Assembly: GCA_018646865.1 (NCBI GenBank)
Contig: JABGTW010000060.1
Location: 20,896-84,895, forward strand
From: Cryomorphaceae bacterium
GTDB lineage: Bacteria > Bacteroidota > Bacteroidia > Flavobacteriales > Flavobacteriaceae
Reading direction: 5' to 3'
DNA: 64,000 nucleotides
The notes beneath the pieces were generated by a model. It had not been told where the DNA came from, made no database searches, and saw only the letters and a list, made by a program, of their open reading frames with translations. Made by a program: the position numbers and the translations under genes. Of this stretch, positions 39,018 through 49,962 are shown piece after piece (the first letter of the stretch is position 1; every line of letters starts with the position of its first letter).

Positions 39018-40232
39018 TTATCCTAACATTTTTACAGCCTTTTTGACTGCATCAATAAATAAGTCTATTTCACTTTTAGTATTATAAAATGAAAAAGATG
39101 CTCTAACTGTTCCTGGTATATTAAAACGATCCATTATTGGCTGTGTACAATGTTGACCTGTTCTTACAGCTATGCCAAACTGATCTAGAATTGATCCTAT
39201 ATCAGAGGGATGATGATTTGCTATATTAAATGATATTACAGAAATTTTTTCATCTATATCACCGTAAATTTTGATATTATCAATTTTTCTTAAGCTTTCA
39301 GTTGCATAATCTAAAAGACTTCTTTCATAAGTTTCAATATTTTCAAAACCTATAGAATTCATATAGTCAAGTGCAGCTCCAAATGCAATCACTCCTGCAA
39401 TATTTGGAGTTCCTGCCTCAAATTTATGAGGAAGATCGGCATAATCTGTTTTATTGAATGTTACATTTGATATCATCTCTCCACCGCCTTGATAAGGTGG
39501 AAGTGAGTCAAGCAAATCTGATTTACCATAAAGAAATCCAACGCCTGTAGGTCCACATAATTTGTGTGCAGAAGCTACGTAATAATCAACATTTAATTCA
39601 GATAAATTAATTTTAAAATGAGCTGCACCCTGAGCTCCATCTATCAAGACTTGGCTTTTATTAGCATGTGCAAGATTAATTATTTCTTCTATAGGATTTA
39701 CTGTTCCCAGAGTGTTAGAAACATGATTTACAAAAACAAATTTCACATTTGGAGTAAGTAAAGATTTATATGCATCAATGTTCAAAGTTCCATCATCTTT
39801 GATTGGTATTACTTTAAGTTTAGAGCCTGTCTTTTCACAAAGCATTTGCCATGGAACAATATTTGAATGATGTTCCATTTCAGAAATAATTAATTCATCT
39901 TTAGAAGAAATAATTTTTTCAAGTCCTGAAGAAATAATATTAATTCCATGTGTGGTTCCCGATGTAAATATTATTTCATGATTATGTACTATTCCAAAAT
40001 GCTCTTTTACTTTTGATCTAGTTTCTTCAAACTTATTTGTTGCATCTACACTAAGTGAATGTAATCCTCTATGAATATTTGAGTTATAATTTTTGTAATA
40101 GTCAGAAATTGCATCAATTACTTGAATTGGAGTTTGAGATGTTGCTGCATTATCAAAGTAGATTAGATCAGTATTATTTATTTTTTTACTGAGTATTGGA
40201 AAATCTTCTCTTATTTTATATACATCTAGCAT
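39018..40232 (-). CDS. sufS: Cysteine desulfurase SufS
   Basis: LIYFDNAATSQTPIQVIDAI, SEMEHHSNIVPWQML, ASAHKLCGPTGVGFLYGK, RTGQHCTQPIMDRF. Confidence 0.96.
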   Translation of the reverse strand: MLDVYKIREDFPILSKKINNTDLIYFDNAATSQTPIQVIDAISDYYKNYNSNIHRGLHSLSVDATNKFEETRSKVKEHFGIVHNHEIIFTSGTTHGINIISSGLEKIISSKDELIISEMEHHSNIVPWQMLCEKTGSKLKVIPIKDDGTLNIDAYKSLLTPNVKFVFVNHVSNTLGTVNPIEEIINLAHANKSQVLIDGAQGAAHFKINLSELNVDYYVASAHKLCGPTGVGFLYGKSDLLDSLPPYQGGGEMISNVTFNKTDYADLPHKFEAGTPNIAGVIAFGAALDYMNSIGFENIETYERSLLDYATESLRKIDNIKIYGDIDEKISVISFNIANHHPSDIGSILDQFGIAVRTGQHCTQPIMDRFNIPGTVRASFSFYNTKSEIDLFIDAVKKAVKMLG

Positions 40233-41549
40233 CTACAGATCAAAACCAAGGTTTACTCCTAGTTTATTTGCAATTAGTGAATTAATTCTTCTTTTTAAAT
40301 TAGGTGTTTTAACACTCTCTAAAATATTATTAGCAAAGGCATAAGTTAAAAGTGCTTTTGCCTCTTTTTCAGGAATACCCCTTGTTTTTAAATAAAATAA
40401 AGCCTCCTTATCAAGCTGTCCAACAGTACACCCATGAGAACATTTTACGTCATCAGCAAAAATTTCTAGTTGAGGCTTTGTGTTAACTTTTGATTTATTG
40501 TCTATCAAAATATTATTGTTCTGTTGAAAGGCATTTGTTTTTTGGGCAATTTTGTCAACTATTATTTTGCCATTAAAAACACCTACTGATCTTTCTGAGA
40601 AAATTCCTTTATAGTCTTGGTGGCTTTCACAATTTGGTTGAGCATGATTAACTAAAGTATTATGATCAACATGTTGATTTGATTCAAGAATCGTAATGCC
40701 TTTCAATGTTGACTGAATATTTTCTCCTTTATGGTAAAAATTTAAGTTGTTTCTAATTAATTTACCCCCAAAAGAAAAAGTATGAACGCTAACATTACTA
40801 TCTCTCTGTTGACTTATAAACGTGTTGTCAATAAGAGTTGCAGTATTTAAATCATTTTGAATTTTATAATAATCTACAAAAGCATTTTTTTCAGCATAAA
40901 TCTCAGTTAAACTATTTGTTACAACTGAATGCTCATTTAAACTTTGATGTCTTTCGATAATCTCAACTTTTGCATTCTTATCTGCTATGATAAGGTTTCT
41001 TGGTTGTAGCCAAATAGATTTTTGATTACCTGTAGAAATATGCATTATTTGAACTGGATCTTCTGGACATACCCCTGAAGGAATATATATATAGGCTCCC
41101 TCTTTAGTATATGAGGTATTCAATGAAGCTAAACTTTCATCTTTTGGAACTATCTTATTAAAATATTTTTTAATTGTATCATTATACTTTTCTTTAGAAA
41201 GAGCGGCAGAAAGAACACATATATCCATTCCATCATGAGTGGTTTTAGATAAAAATGGGCTATAAACTCCATCTATAAAAACAATTTTAAAAGAATCAAG
41301 ATCGTTAAGGAAATATTCTTTTACATCTCTTAATTCAACTGATTCGTCTTTCTTTGAAGATAAACTATAATTTTTCTGCGTAATTGATTTTAGAGAAGTG
41401 TATTTCCATGATTCGTCTTTCTTAGATGGGAATCCTTGCTTTTCAAATCGCTTTAATGCTTCTTTTCTATCAGAGTGAACAGGATTTAACAAGTCCACGT
41501 CTTGTTCAAAAGCAATGAAAGAATCCAATAATTTTTCTTGAAAATTCAT
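40233..41549 (-). CDS. sufD: Fe-S cluster assembly protein SufD
   Basis: DESWKYTSLKSI, IYIPSGVCPEDPVQIMH, HVDHNTLVNHAQPNCESHQDYKGIF, DDVKCSHGCTVGQLDKEALFYLKTRGI. Confidence 0.96.
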   Translation of the reverse strand: MNFQEKLLDSFIAFEQDVDLLNPVHSDRKEALKRFEKQGFPSKKDESWKYTSLKSITQKNYSLSSKKDESVELRDVKEYFLNDLDSFKIVFIDGVYSPFLSKTTHDGMDICVLSAALSKEKYNDTIKKYFNKIVPKDESLASLNTSYTKEGAYIYIPSGVCPEDPVQIMHISTGNQKSIWLQPRNLIIADKNAKVEIIERHQSLNEHSVVTNSLTEIYAEKNAFVDYYKIQNDLNTATLIDNTFISQQRDSNVSVHTFSFGGKLIRNNLNFYHKGENIQSTLKGITILESNQHVDHNTLVNHAQPNCESHQDYKGIFSERSVGVFNGKIIVDKIAQKTNAFQQNNNILIDNKSKVNTKPQLEIFADDVKCSHGCTVGQLDKEALFYLKTRGIPEKEAKALLTYAFANNILESVKTPNLKRRINSLIANKLGVNLGFDL

Positions 41550-41550
41550 G

Positions 41551-42300
41551 TTAAGAATTATCTTTTTTTAACCAATCATATCCAACTTCCTCAATCTTTT
41601 TTGCAAGATCTTTATCTCCTGACTTTACAACTTTACCATCCATTATTACATGAACAAAATCTGGAACTATATAATCAAGTAATCTTTGGTAATGAGTTAT
41701 TATTAGTACAGAGTTTTCGTCATTACTGTATTTAACTACTCCATTTGCTACTATTTTTAAAGCATCTATATCTAGTCCTGAATCTGTTTCATCTAAAACT
41801 GCAAGTTCAGGTTCCATCATCGCCATTTGAAATATCTCATTTCTTTTCTTTTCTCCTCCTGAAAAACCTTGATTTAAAGATCTAGATAAAAAATTAGAAT
41901 CTATCTCAAGTAGTGATGCTTTTTCTCTTATTTTTTTTAACATTTTACTTGAAGGCATTTCATCTAACCCTTTAGATTTTCTTGATTCATTTATTGCTGT
42001 TTTGATGAAATTAGTAACAGTGACTCCTGGAATTTCAACAGGATATTGAAACGATAAAAAAACACCCTCATGAGCTCTTTCTTCTGGACTTAATCCATTT
42101 ATTTCTTTATTTTTGAAGTATATACTTCCTTTTATAACCTCATAGTCCTCATGTCCTGATATAACATTAGCTAGTGTACTCTTTCCTGAACCGTTAGGCC
42201 CCATTATAGCATGAATTTCACCTTTATTGATTTTTAAGTTTATCCCCTTCAATATGGGTTTACCTTCTATTTTACAATGTAAATTGTTGATTTCTAACAT
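41551..42300 (-). CDS. sufC: Fe-S cluster assembly ATPase SufC
   Basis: AIMGPNGSGKSTLANVISGHEDYEV, FSGGEKKRNEIFQMAMMEPELAVLDETDSGLDIDALKIV. Confidence 0.97.
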   Translation of the reverse strand: MLEINNLHCKIEGKPILKGINLKINKGEIHAIMGPNGSGKSTLANVISGHEDYEVIKGSIYFKNKEINGLSPEERAHEGVFLSFQYPVEIPGVTVTNFIKTAINESRKSKGLDEMPSSKMLKKIREKASLLEIDSNFLSRSLNQGFSGGEKKRNEIFQMAMMEPELAVLDETDSGLDIDALKIVANGVVKYSNDENSVLIITHYQRLLDYIVPDFVHVIMDGKVVKSGDKDLAKKIEEVGYDWLKKDNS

Positions 42301-42310
42301 ATTTATAAAT

Positions 42311-43756
42311 TTATCCTACTGATCCCTCTAAAGATATTTCAAGTAATTTTTGAGCTTCAACTGCAAATTCCATTGGTAACTTATTAAGTACCTCTTTACT
42401 AAAACCATTTACAATTAGAGCAATTGCTTTTTCTGTATCGATACCTCTTTGGTTACAATAAAATATTTGATCTTCACCTATCTTACTAGTTGTAGCTTCA
42501 TGTTCAATTTGAGCAGTCTTATTCTGTACTTCAATATATGGGAATGTATGTGCCCCACAATCATTTCCCATTAACAGTGAATCACACTGAGAAAAGTTTC
42601 TAGCATTTTTTGCAAGCGGTGATATTTGAACAAGCCCTCTATAACTATTTTGAGATTTACCAGCAGAGACACCCTTTGAAATAATAGTACTTTTTGTATT
42701 TTTTCCAATGTGAATCATTTTAGTACCAGTATCAGCTTGCTGAAAATTATTAGTAACAGCAATTGAATAAAACTCACCTATAGAATTGTTTCCTTTTAAA
42801 ATACACGATGGATACTTCCATGTTATAGCAGATCCAGTCTCAACTTGAGTCCATGATATTTTAGATCTGTCATGACAAATTCCCCTTTTTGTAACAAAAT
42901 TGAACACACCTCCTTTTCCATTTTTATCTCCTGGAAACCAGTTTTGAACAGTTGAATATTTAATTTCAGCATCATCAAGTGCAATAAGTTCAACTACAGC
43001 AGCATGAAGTTGATTTTCATCTCTAGATGGTGCAGTACAACCCTCAAGATAACTAACATAACTTGACTCATCAGCTATTACCAAGGTTCTTTCAAATTGT
43101 CCTGTTCCCGCCTGATTTATTCTAAAATAAGTGGACAATTCCATTGGACATTTAATGCCTTTTGGTATATAACAAAAAGATCCATCTGAAAAAACTGCAG
43201 AATTTAAAGCAGCATAATAATTATCTTTTTTTGGTACAACAGTTCCTAAATATTTTCTAACTAAATCTGGATGATTTTGAATTGCATCTGAAATAGAACA
43301 AAAAATAATTCCTTTTTCTTTGAGAGTGTCTTTGAAAGTAGTAGCAACTGATACTGAATCAACAACTACATCCATAGCAACTCCACTTAATTTTTTTTGC
43401 TCTTCTAAAGAAATTCCAAGTTTATTAAATGTCTTTATTAATTCTGGGTCGACTTCATCAAGAGAGTTTAAATTAGGTTTTTTCTTTGGAGCAGAGTAAT
43501 AAGAAATATCTTGAAAGTTTGGCTTTTCATACTTAAGGTTTGGCCAATCAGGTTCTTTCATAGATTTCCAAGTTGAAAAAGCATCCAATCTCCACTCTGT
43601 CATCCATTTAGGTTCATTTTTTTTCTTAGAAATTGCTTTAACAATATCTTCATCTAACCCTACAGGAAATGTTTCAGAATCTATGTCTGCATAGAAACCA
43701 TATTCATACTCTTTGGTTTCAAGTTCTTTTTTTAACTCATCTTCAGTATATGCCAT
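42311..43756 (-). CDS. sufB: Fe-S cluster assembly protein SufB
   Basis: [66 protein letters not shown]. Confidence 0.97.
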   Translation of the reverse strand: MAYTEDELKKELETKEYEYGFYADIDSETFPVGLDEDIVKAISKKKNEPKWMTEWRLDAFSTWKSMKEPDWPNLKYEKPNFQDISYYSAPKKKPNLNSLDEVDPELIKTFNKLGISLEEQKKLSGVAMDVVVDSVSVATTFKDTLKEKGIIFCSISDAIQNHPDLVRKYLGTVVPKKDNYYAALNSAVFSDGSFCYIPKGIKCPMELSTYFRINQAGTGQFERTLVIADESSYVSYLEGCTAPSRDENQLHAAVVELIALDDAEIKYSTVQNWFPGDKNGKGGVFNFVTKRGICHDRSKISWTQVETGSAITWKYPSCILKGNNSIGEFYSIAVTNNFQQADTGTKMIHIGKNTKSTIISKGVSAGKSQNSYRGLVQISPLAKNARNFSQCDSLLMGNDCGAHTFPYIEVQNKTAQIEHEATTSKIGEDQIFYCNQRGIDTEKAIALIVNGFSKEVLNKLPMEFAVEAQKLLEISLEGSVG

Positions 43757-43782
43757 AAGAATTAAACCTTAATAACTTTTTG

Positions 43783-43790
43783 CAAATATA
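43783..43790 (-). promoter_or_regulatory. Bacteroidota -7 element for the suf operon
   Basis: Reverse strand TATATTTG just upstream of sufB. Confidence 0.5.
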
Positions 43791-43894
43791 CATATAAATC
43801 AAGCTTTTTAAAATAATAAAACATGTTAATAAATCTATAATTATGTTATGATTTATTAGTTAAAATAATAGTTCAATTAAGTTATTTTTGAATA

Positions 43895-44941
43895 ATGGAT
43901 GATAACGAAAATCAAAATGAAAATGAACTTCAAAATATTAGTGAAGTAGATCTAATTAAGAGAATAACAAAATCATTTAAAAATAAAAATGACTCTACAA
44001 TTCTTGATATTGGAGATGATGCAGCTATATTGAAATTTGATAAAACTAATCTTGCAATCTCACAAGATATTTTAGTTGAAGGAATTCATTTTGACCTATC
44101 CTATGTCCCTCTCAAACATTTAGGTTATAAAAGTGTTGTGGTTAATATTTCAGATATAATTTCTATGAATGTTAAGCCGTCTCATGTCTTAGTATCAATT
44201 GCAGTATCTAATAGATTTAAAATTAAAGCACTAGAGGAATTATATGAAGGTATTAAATTAGCATGCTCTTATTATAAAATTGATTTAATTGGCGGAGATA
44301 CAACTTCTTCAAACAAAGGGTTAATGATTTCTGTTACTTGTATTGGAAATACTGAAAGTAAAAAAATAACAGAAAGAAAAGGGGTAAAAGAAGATGATTT
44401 GCTTGTTGTTTCAGGGGATTTAGGTGGAGCATATATGGGGCTTCAAGTTCTAGAAAGAGAAAAAAATGTATTTGAAGTAAATCCTAATTCACAACCTGAT
44501 TTAAGCAGCTATACTTATTGTATTCAAAGACAGTTAAAACCAGAAGCTAGAGTTGATATTATCAATCATCTAGAAGAACTTAAGATTACTCCAACCTCTA
44601 TGATAGATATTAGTGATGGATTGTCTACTGAAATAAATCATTTATCGAACTCATCCGGATTATCTTTTCATATTTATGAAGACAAAATTCCTGTCTCAGA
44701 AGAGACAAAAAAGGTTTGTGATGAATTTAAATTAAGTCAATCTGTTGCATACCTAAATGGAGGAGAAGATTATGAACTTCTATTTACAGTTTCAAAGAGA
44801 CATGAAAAGAAAATAGAGAATTCTGAATATTTAACTGTTATTGGATCGTGTATAAAAAAGAAAGATGATAATTGTATGATAACTAGTCTGGGACAAAAGA
44901 TTAATATTAATAGTTCTGGCTGGGATTCTTTTAACAAATAG
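43895..44941 (+). CDS. thiL: Thiamine-monophosphate kinase
   Basis: ILDIGDDAAILKFD, SQDILVEGIHFDLSY, GYKSVVVNISDIISMNVKP, DLIGGDTTSS, MIDISDGLSTEINHL, LNGGEDYELLFTV. Confidence 0.95.
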   Translation: MDDNENQNENELQNISEVDLIKRITKSFKNKNDSTILDIGDDAAILKFDKTNLAISQDILVEGIHFDLSYVPLKHLGYKSVVVNISDIISMNVKPSHVLVSIAVSNRFKIKALEELYEGIKLACSYYKIDLIGGDTTSSNKGLMISVTCIGNTESKKITERKGVKEDDLLVVSGDLGGAYMGLQVLEREKNVFEVNPNSQPDLSSYTYCIQRQLKPEARVDIINHLEELKITPTSMIDISDGLSTEINHLSNSSGLSFHIYEDKIPVSEETKKVCDEFKLSQSVAYLNGGEDYELLFTVSKRHEKKIENSEYLTVIGSCIKKKDDNCMITSLGQKININSSGWDSFNK

Positions 44942-44942
44942 G

Positions 44943-45758
44943 CTAGCCTAGAGCTACATCCAATGTCATCATAACTATAAAACCTCCTATAAACCCTAAG
45001 GTAGCTATATCGGTATATTTATCTTGCTGTGTTTCTGGTATCACTTCTTCAACAACAACGAATATCATAGCCCCAGCAGCAAATGTTAATGCATAAGGCA
45101 ATAATGGAGTAAAAAATGTTACAGCTAAAGCGCCAATCACACCTGCTATTGGCTCAACAATTGCAGATAATTGTCCATACCAAAAGCTTTTAAATTTACT
45201 AACTCCAGATCTTCTTAAAGGCATAGCAACAGCTATTCCTTCTGGAAAATTCTGAATACCAATTCCAAAAGCTAAAACAACAGCTCCAGCAATAGAGGCT
45301 TCTGGTATACCCGCTGCTACTCCACCAAATAAAACTCCAACAGCAAGTCCTTCAGGTATATTATGAAGAGTTATAGCTAAAGTTAAAAGTGTTGCTCTTC
45401 TCCATGGGGTTTTTATACCCTCCGCTTCTTTAAAATTTATATGAATGTGTGGTAAAACTTTATCAATTGCAAAAATAAATAATGCTCCCAATCCAAATCC
45501 AATTGCTGCAGGCATTACTTTAACAAAACCTTCTCCAGCACTCATTTCTATCGCAGGAGATAATAAACTCCAAAAACTAGCAGCCACCATAACTCCACCT
45601 GTAAATCCTAACATACCATCTAGTGCCATTCTACTCATTGTTTTAAACAAGAAAACAGTAGATGCTCCCAGAGCTGTAACTCCCCATGTAAACAGAGTAG
45701 CATATAAAGCTCCTTGGATAGGATTCAGTCCTGCAAAATATTCAATAATTTGTTCCAT
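44943..45758 (-). CDS. ZIP-family divalent metal transporter
   Basis: LTLAITLHNIPEGLAVGVLFGG and GIGIQNFPEGIAVAMPLRRSG metal-binding TM motifs. Confidence 0.93.
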   Translation of the reverse strand: MEQIIEYFAGLNPIQGALYATLFTWGVTALGASTVFLFKTMSRMALDGMLGFTGGVMVAASFWSLLSPAIEMSAGEGFVKVMPAAIGFGLGALFIFAIDKVLPHIHINFKEAEGIKTPWRRATLLTLAITLHNIPEGLAVGVLFGGVAAGIPEASIAGAVVLAFGIGIQNFPEGIAVAMPLRRSGVSKFKSFWYGQLSAIVEPIAGVIGALAVTFFTPLLPYALTFAAGAMIFVVVEEVIPETQQDKYTDIATLGFIGGFIVMMTLDVALG

Positions 45759-45818
45759 ATTTGTATATTAGGCAATCAAATTAGCTAGCGAAAATACTTA
45801 AAAGCCCTGTAAAATCAA

Positions 45819-46970
45819 ATGATTTCAAAGAATAAATATGATTATATAATTTGTGGAGCTGGTGCATCTGGTTTATTACTCTCATACTCAATAATAAATG
45901 ATGATTTTTTTAATGATAAAAAAATTCTGATAATTGAAAAAGACAAAAAAATTCAAAATGATAAAACTTTTGGTTTTTGGGAAAGTAAAGAGAGCTTATT
46001 AGATGAATTAGTTTTTAAAGAATGGGAGTATGCAGAATTTAAAGATTCTAAATTTCACAATTCTTTTCTTTTAAAGCCCTTTAAGTATAAAATGATAAAA
46101 TCAAGTAAATTTTATTCTCATATAGGCGAAAAAATTTCAAAGGCTTCAAATTTTACATATTTAAATTCAAATATTAAGAGTATTGATCAAGAAAATAAAT
46201 TAGTTAAAACAGATAATGGAGAATTTCAATCATCTATTATTTTTTCGAGTATTTATGATGATCAAAAAGTTAAATTTAAAAAATATCCATTACTGAAACA
46301 ACACTTTATTGGTTGGACAATAGAAACTAAAAATGAATCTTTTGATGATAATAAAATTACATTTATGGATTTTAGTGTTGATCAAAAAAATGAAATTAGA
46401 TTCATGTATATATTGCCTTTCTCAAAAAATAAGGCACTAGTTGAATACACTCTTTTTTCTAAATCTATAATTAGTGATAATGAGTATGAAAATGAAATAC
46501 AGAATTATCTAAAAGAAAAAAATATAACTGATTATACCATTTTAGATAAAGAAAAAGGATTGATTCCTATGACTTGTTATCCTTTCTTTCAAAAAAATAC
46601 AGATAATTATTTTAAAATTGGAACTGCTGGTGGCTGGACTAAACCTAGCACTGGTTACACTGTGAAAAATTCTATAGACAAAATTGATTTAATTATTAAT
46701 TACTTAAAAAAGGGGAAACCTCTTTCAAAAATTAACTTTAAAAATAGATTTTGGTATTATGATCTAATTTTTTTAGATGTTTTAATTGACTCTAAAGGTG
46801 AAGGCTCAAAAGTATTTTCAGATTTATTTAAAAATAATGATCCGATTAAAATTTTTAAATTTCTTGATGAAAAAACATCACTTGGTGAGGAACTATCTAT
46901 TTTCCTATCTGTTAACATAATAACCTTTGTTAAGTCATTAATGAAAAGAATCTCAAATTTGTCTATTTAA
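45819..46970 (+). CDS. crtY: Lycopene beta-cyclase, CrtY type
   Basis: YDYIICGAGASGLLLSYSI, DKTFGFWE, LIPMTCYPFFQ, KIGTAGGWTKPSTGYTVKNS. Confidence 0.9.
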   Translation: MISKNKYDYIICGAGASGLLLSYSIINDDFFNDKKILIIEKDKKIQNDKTFGFWESKESLLDELVFKEWEYAEFKDSKFHNSFLLKPFKYKMIKSSKFYSHIGEKISKASNFTYLNSNIKSIDQENKLVKTDNGEFQSSIIFSSIYDDQKVKFKKYPLLKQHFIGWTIETKNESFDDNKITFMDFSVDQKNEIRFMYILPFSKNKALVEYTLFSKSIISDNEYENEIQNYLKEKNITDYTILDKEKGLIPMTCYPFFQKNTDNYFKIGTAGGWTKPSTGYTVKNSIDKIDLIINYLKKGKPLSKINFKNRFWYYDLIFLDVLIDSKGEGSKVFSDLFKNNDPIKIFKFLDEKTSLGEELSIFLSVNIITFVKSLMKRISNLSI

Positions 46971-47918
46971 AAGTTTTTCTGAGAATTTATTCAACCCAAG
47001 CTTTTTATTATTATCAATTAGCATTTGATTAATTAATTTCTTTGCATTATTTGAATATTCCTGAACTTTATTTTTTAGATAATCTACTGCTCCTGAAGTC
47101 TCATAAAACCTTTTGATTGAATCTAATTTTATTGATTCCTCAATATTGTCAGAAAAAAATATACTTTCAAATTCTACTCTTTTATCATTATCTAATTTAG
47201 CTTGAGTATATATAAAAAGTAGTGTTTTCTTTTTTTCTAAAATATCTCCTCCAATTTTTTTACCGAATTTAGTTTCATCACCAAAGCAATCTAACAAATC
47301 ATCTTCAAGTTGAAATGCTATTCCTAGATTTTTACCAACTTCATATAATATATTGATGTTTTTAGTATTTAAATCTGAAACAATGCCTCCAAACATAAAT
47401 GAACATCCAATTAAAACAGCAGTTTTATTTTCAATCATTTCAAAATAGTCGTCTTCCAATACATCTTTTTTTAACGAAAAGTCCATGTCATTTTGCTGAC
47501 CTTCACAAACTAACCTTGACGTCTGAGTTAATTGCTTAGATAGAAGTAAATACTTAGAGTCATCATATTTATTTAGGATTTCATAAGAGATTATAAGCAT
47601 CACATCTCCAGATAAAATCCCAGTATTGTTATCCCATTTAGAGTTTATTGTTTTCTTTCCTCTTCTCATTATTGAATTATCCATTATATCATCATGAGCT
47701 AAAGTAAAATTGTGAAAAATTTCAAGGGCTGCAGAGGCAGGAAGTGCATTTGTTATATTTCCAGTAAAAAGGTCTGATACAAATAATGTTATTAAAGGTC
47801 TTAATCTTTTACCTCCTGAATCCAATAAGTATTTTACGGGCTCGTAAAGATTTTTTGGATTATCATGATCTATTTCTTTTTTCAGAAATTCCTCAAAATT
47901 TTTTATATAATCTGTCAT
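46953..47918 (-). CDS. Polyprenyl (geranylgeranyl/farnesyl) diphosphate synthase
   Basis: GGKRLRPLITLFVSDLF, FHNFTLAHDDIMDNSIMRRGKKTI, GIAFQLEDDLLDCFGDETKFGKKIGGDILEKKKT. Confidence 0.93.
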   Translation of the reverse strand: MTDYIKNFEEFLKKEIDHDNPKNLYEPVKYLLDSGGKRLRPLITLFVSDLFTGNITNALPASAALEIFHNFTLAHDDIMDNSIMRRGKKTINSKWDNNTGILSGDVMLIISYEILNKYDDSKYLLLSKQLTQTSRLVCEGQQNDMDFSLKKDVLEDDYFEMIENKTAVLIGCSFMFGGIVSDLNTKNINILYEVGKNLGIAFQLEDDLLDCFGDETKFGKKIGGDILEKKKTLLFIYTQAKLDNDKRVEFESIFFSDNIEESIKLDSIKRFYETSGAVDYLKNKVQEYSNNAKKLINQMLIDNNKKLGLNKFSEKLLNRQI

Positions 47919-48011
47919 TTCCTATAATTCAAAATAAATATACTATTTAATTTATTGTTAATTTTTTATTAATCATTTGTTTAATTCATCTGTTTAAATT
48001 TACTTTGTATT

Positions 48012-48632
48012 ATGAACATACCGTCAGATACTAAATATTCAGATACTGAAATAAAAATCAAAAATGCAGCTAAATGCCTTTTCTTAAAAAAAGGATTTAG
48101 TGCTACTAAAACTAGAGAAATTGCAAAAGAGTCTAATATAAATCTTGCTCTATTAAATTATTACTTTACAAGCAAAAGAAAGCTCTTTGAAATTATTATG
48201 CTTGAAACATTACATGATTTTTTGAGTAAGATGGTTGAAGTTTATAATGATGAGAAAACAACACTTGAGGAGAAACTTAAATTAACTAGCTCAAAATATA
48301 TTGACATGATGATTGCTGAGCCCCACCTCCCAACTTTTGTTGTTAATGAATTAAAAAACGACCCTTCCTCCTTTTTAAAAATATTAAAAGGTAAAATGAT
48401 TATGAAATCTAAACTTGTAGCTCAATACAATGATGGGGTTAAAAAGGGATTATACAAAAAAATAGAGCCAATTCACTTTGTTACAAATATTCTAAGCTTA
48501 ATTGTTTTTCCTTTTATAAGTAGTCCCATTATAATTAAAATGCAAAAATTAGGAAAAAATGATTTTATCGAAATGATGAATAAAAGAAAAAAATTAATTC
48601 CTAAATGGATAATTCAAATGATAAAAAAATGA
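48012..48632 (+). CDS. TetR/AcrR-family regulator
   Basis: KIKNAAKCLFLKKGFSATKTREIAKESNINLALLNYYFTSKRKLFE HTH. Confidence 0.92.
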   Translation: MNIPSDTKYSDTEIKIKNAAKCLFLKKGFSATKTREIAKESNINLALLNYYFTSKRKLFEIIMLETLHDFLSKMVEVYNDEKTTLEEKLKLTSSKYIDMMIAEPHLPTFVVNELKNDPSSFLKILKGKMIMKSKLVAQYNDGVKKGLYKKIEPIHFVTNILSLIVFPFISSPIIIKMQKLGKNDFIEMMNKRKKLIPKWIIQMIKK

Positions 48633-49960
48633 AAAAGATATTATTGTTTATTGTATTCACAAGTTATGGTTTTTCACAAGGCGAAATAACTAGCCTAAGC
48701 TTAGATGATGCTATTGAATATGGAATTGAAAACAACAGAAGATTAATGAATGCTGAAAGAGAAATAAAGATGGCTTATAAAGAAAGATGGAAAACTATTG
48801 CAATAGGATTGCCGAATGTCACTCTAGATCTTAACTATCTTAACTATCTTGAACTTCCAACTTCCTTAATTCCTGCCGAATTTTTTGGAGGTCAAAAAGG
48901 TGAGTTTTCTGAAATACAATTTGGTACTGAACAATCTGCTATTGGATCGGTTAGAATGGAACAACTTCTGTTTGATGGGTCTTGGCTAGTTGGTTTAGAG
49001 TATAGTAAAATATACTTGGCAGCTTCTGAGAATTTTTATGAAAAAACTTTACTTGAAGTCAGAGAATCCATAGTTAAACTTTATAGTCTTGTCTCGATTC
49101 TTAATGAAGGTATCATTTTATTGGAAAATAATCTTGAAAACTTTAGAAAGGATCTTTTTGAAGTTACAGAGTTGTATAAAAATGGATTTGAAGAGGTTGA
49201 AAATGTAGAGCAAATAAAAATAACATTAGCTCAAGCTGAGCTCTCATTACTTCAGGCAAAGAAAACAAAAGATAACCAACTTAACCTATTAAAGTTAGTT
49301 CTTGGAATTAGTATTGAAGATGAAATACTATTGTCAACATCGATTGATGACTTTATTGCAGAAAATATTATTTTTTCAAACTCTTTTGAAGATTTTAATA
49401 CAAGTAAAAACATAGATGTCAAGATTTCTCAAAATATTTTTGACACAAAAAGAATTGAATATAAACTTGAGAAATCAAAACAACTTCCTAAAGTTTCAGG
49501 ATTCCTCAGCGGAACATATACAGGCTATAATAATGAATTTGATTTCACAAATAAAACTCAAAACTGGTTTGGATCTTCTGTCCTAGGTGTCAATTTGGAG
49601 ATCCCTATTTTTAATGCTTTTAAACTAAATGTATCATCACAAAAAGCTAAAATTGCAATGAATCAAGCAATGACAAATCTAGAAGATCAAGAAGAAAAAA
49701 CTCAAGCTGAAGTTCAACAAAAGTTAAATGATTATCAGTTAGCAATTCAAACTTTAAATGTTAGTGAACAAAATATGAATCTAGCTATGTCAATTGAAGA
49801 GAAAAATTCAATTAAGTTTTTTGAAGGAATTGCATCTTCTTTTGAGTTAAGACAAGCTCAGCTTCAATTACTTGACTCTCAACAAAAATATTTGAATTCT
49901 GTTTTACAATTAATATCAATAAAGACAGAATTAGAAACTCTATATAACAATACAAATTAA
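48629..49960 (+). CDS. TolC-like outer membrane efflux protein
   Basis: Signal peptide, ITSLSLDDAIEYGIENNRRLMNAEREIKMA, coiled-coil pattern; start moved to ATG 48629 overlapping tetR stop. Confidence 0.9.
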   Translation: MKKILLFIVFTSYGFSQGEITSLSLDDAIEYGIENNRRLMNAEREIKMAYKERWKTIAIGLPNVTLDLNYLNYLELPTSLIPAEFFGGQKGEFSEIQFGTEQSAIGSVRMEQLLFDGSWLVGLEYSKIYLAASENFYEKTLLEVRESIVKLYSLVSILNEGIILLENNLENFRKDLFEVTELYKNGFEEVENVEQIKITLAQAELSLLQAKKTKDNQLNLLKLVLGISIEDEILLSTSIDDFIAENIIFSNSFEDFNTSKNIDVKISQNIFDTKRIEYKLEKSKQLPKVSGFLSGTYTGYNNEFDFTNKTQNWFGSSVLGVNLEIPIFNAFKLNVSSQKAKIAMNQAMTNLEDQEEKTQAEVQQKLNDYQLAIQTLNVSEQNMNLAMSIEEKNSIKFFEGIASSFELRQAQLQLLDSQQKYLNSVLQLISIKTELETLYNNTN

Positions 49961-49962
49961 TT

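Noticed and set aside
45445-45771. 108-aa plus-strand ORF
   Set aside because: Antisense to the ZIP transporter gene; shadow of codon composition
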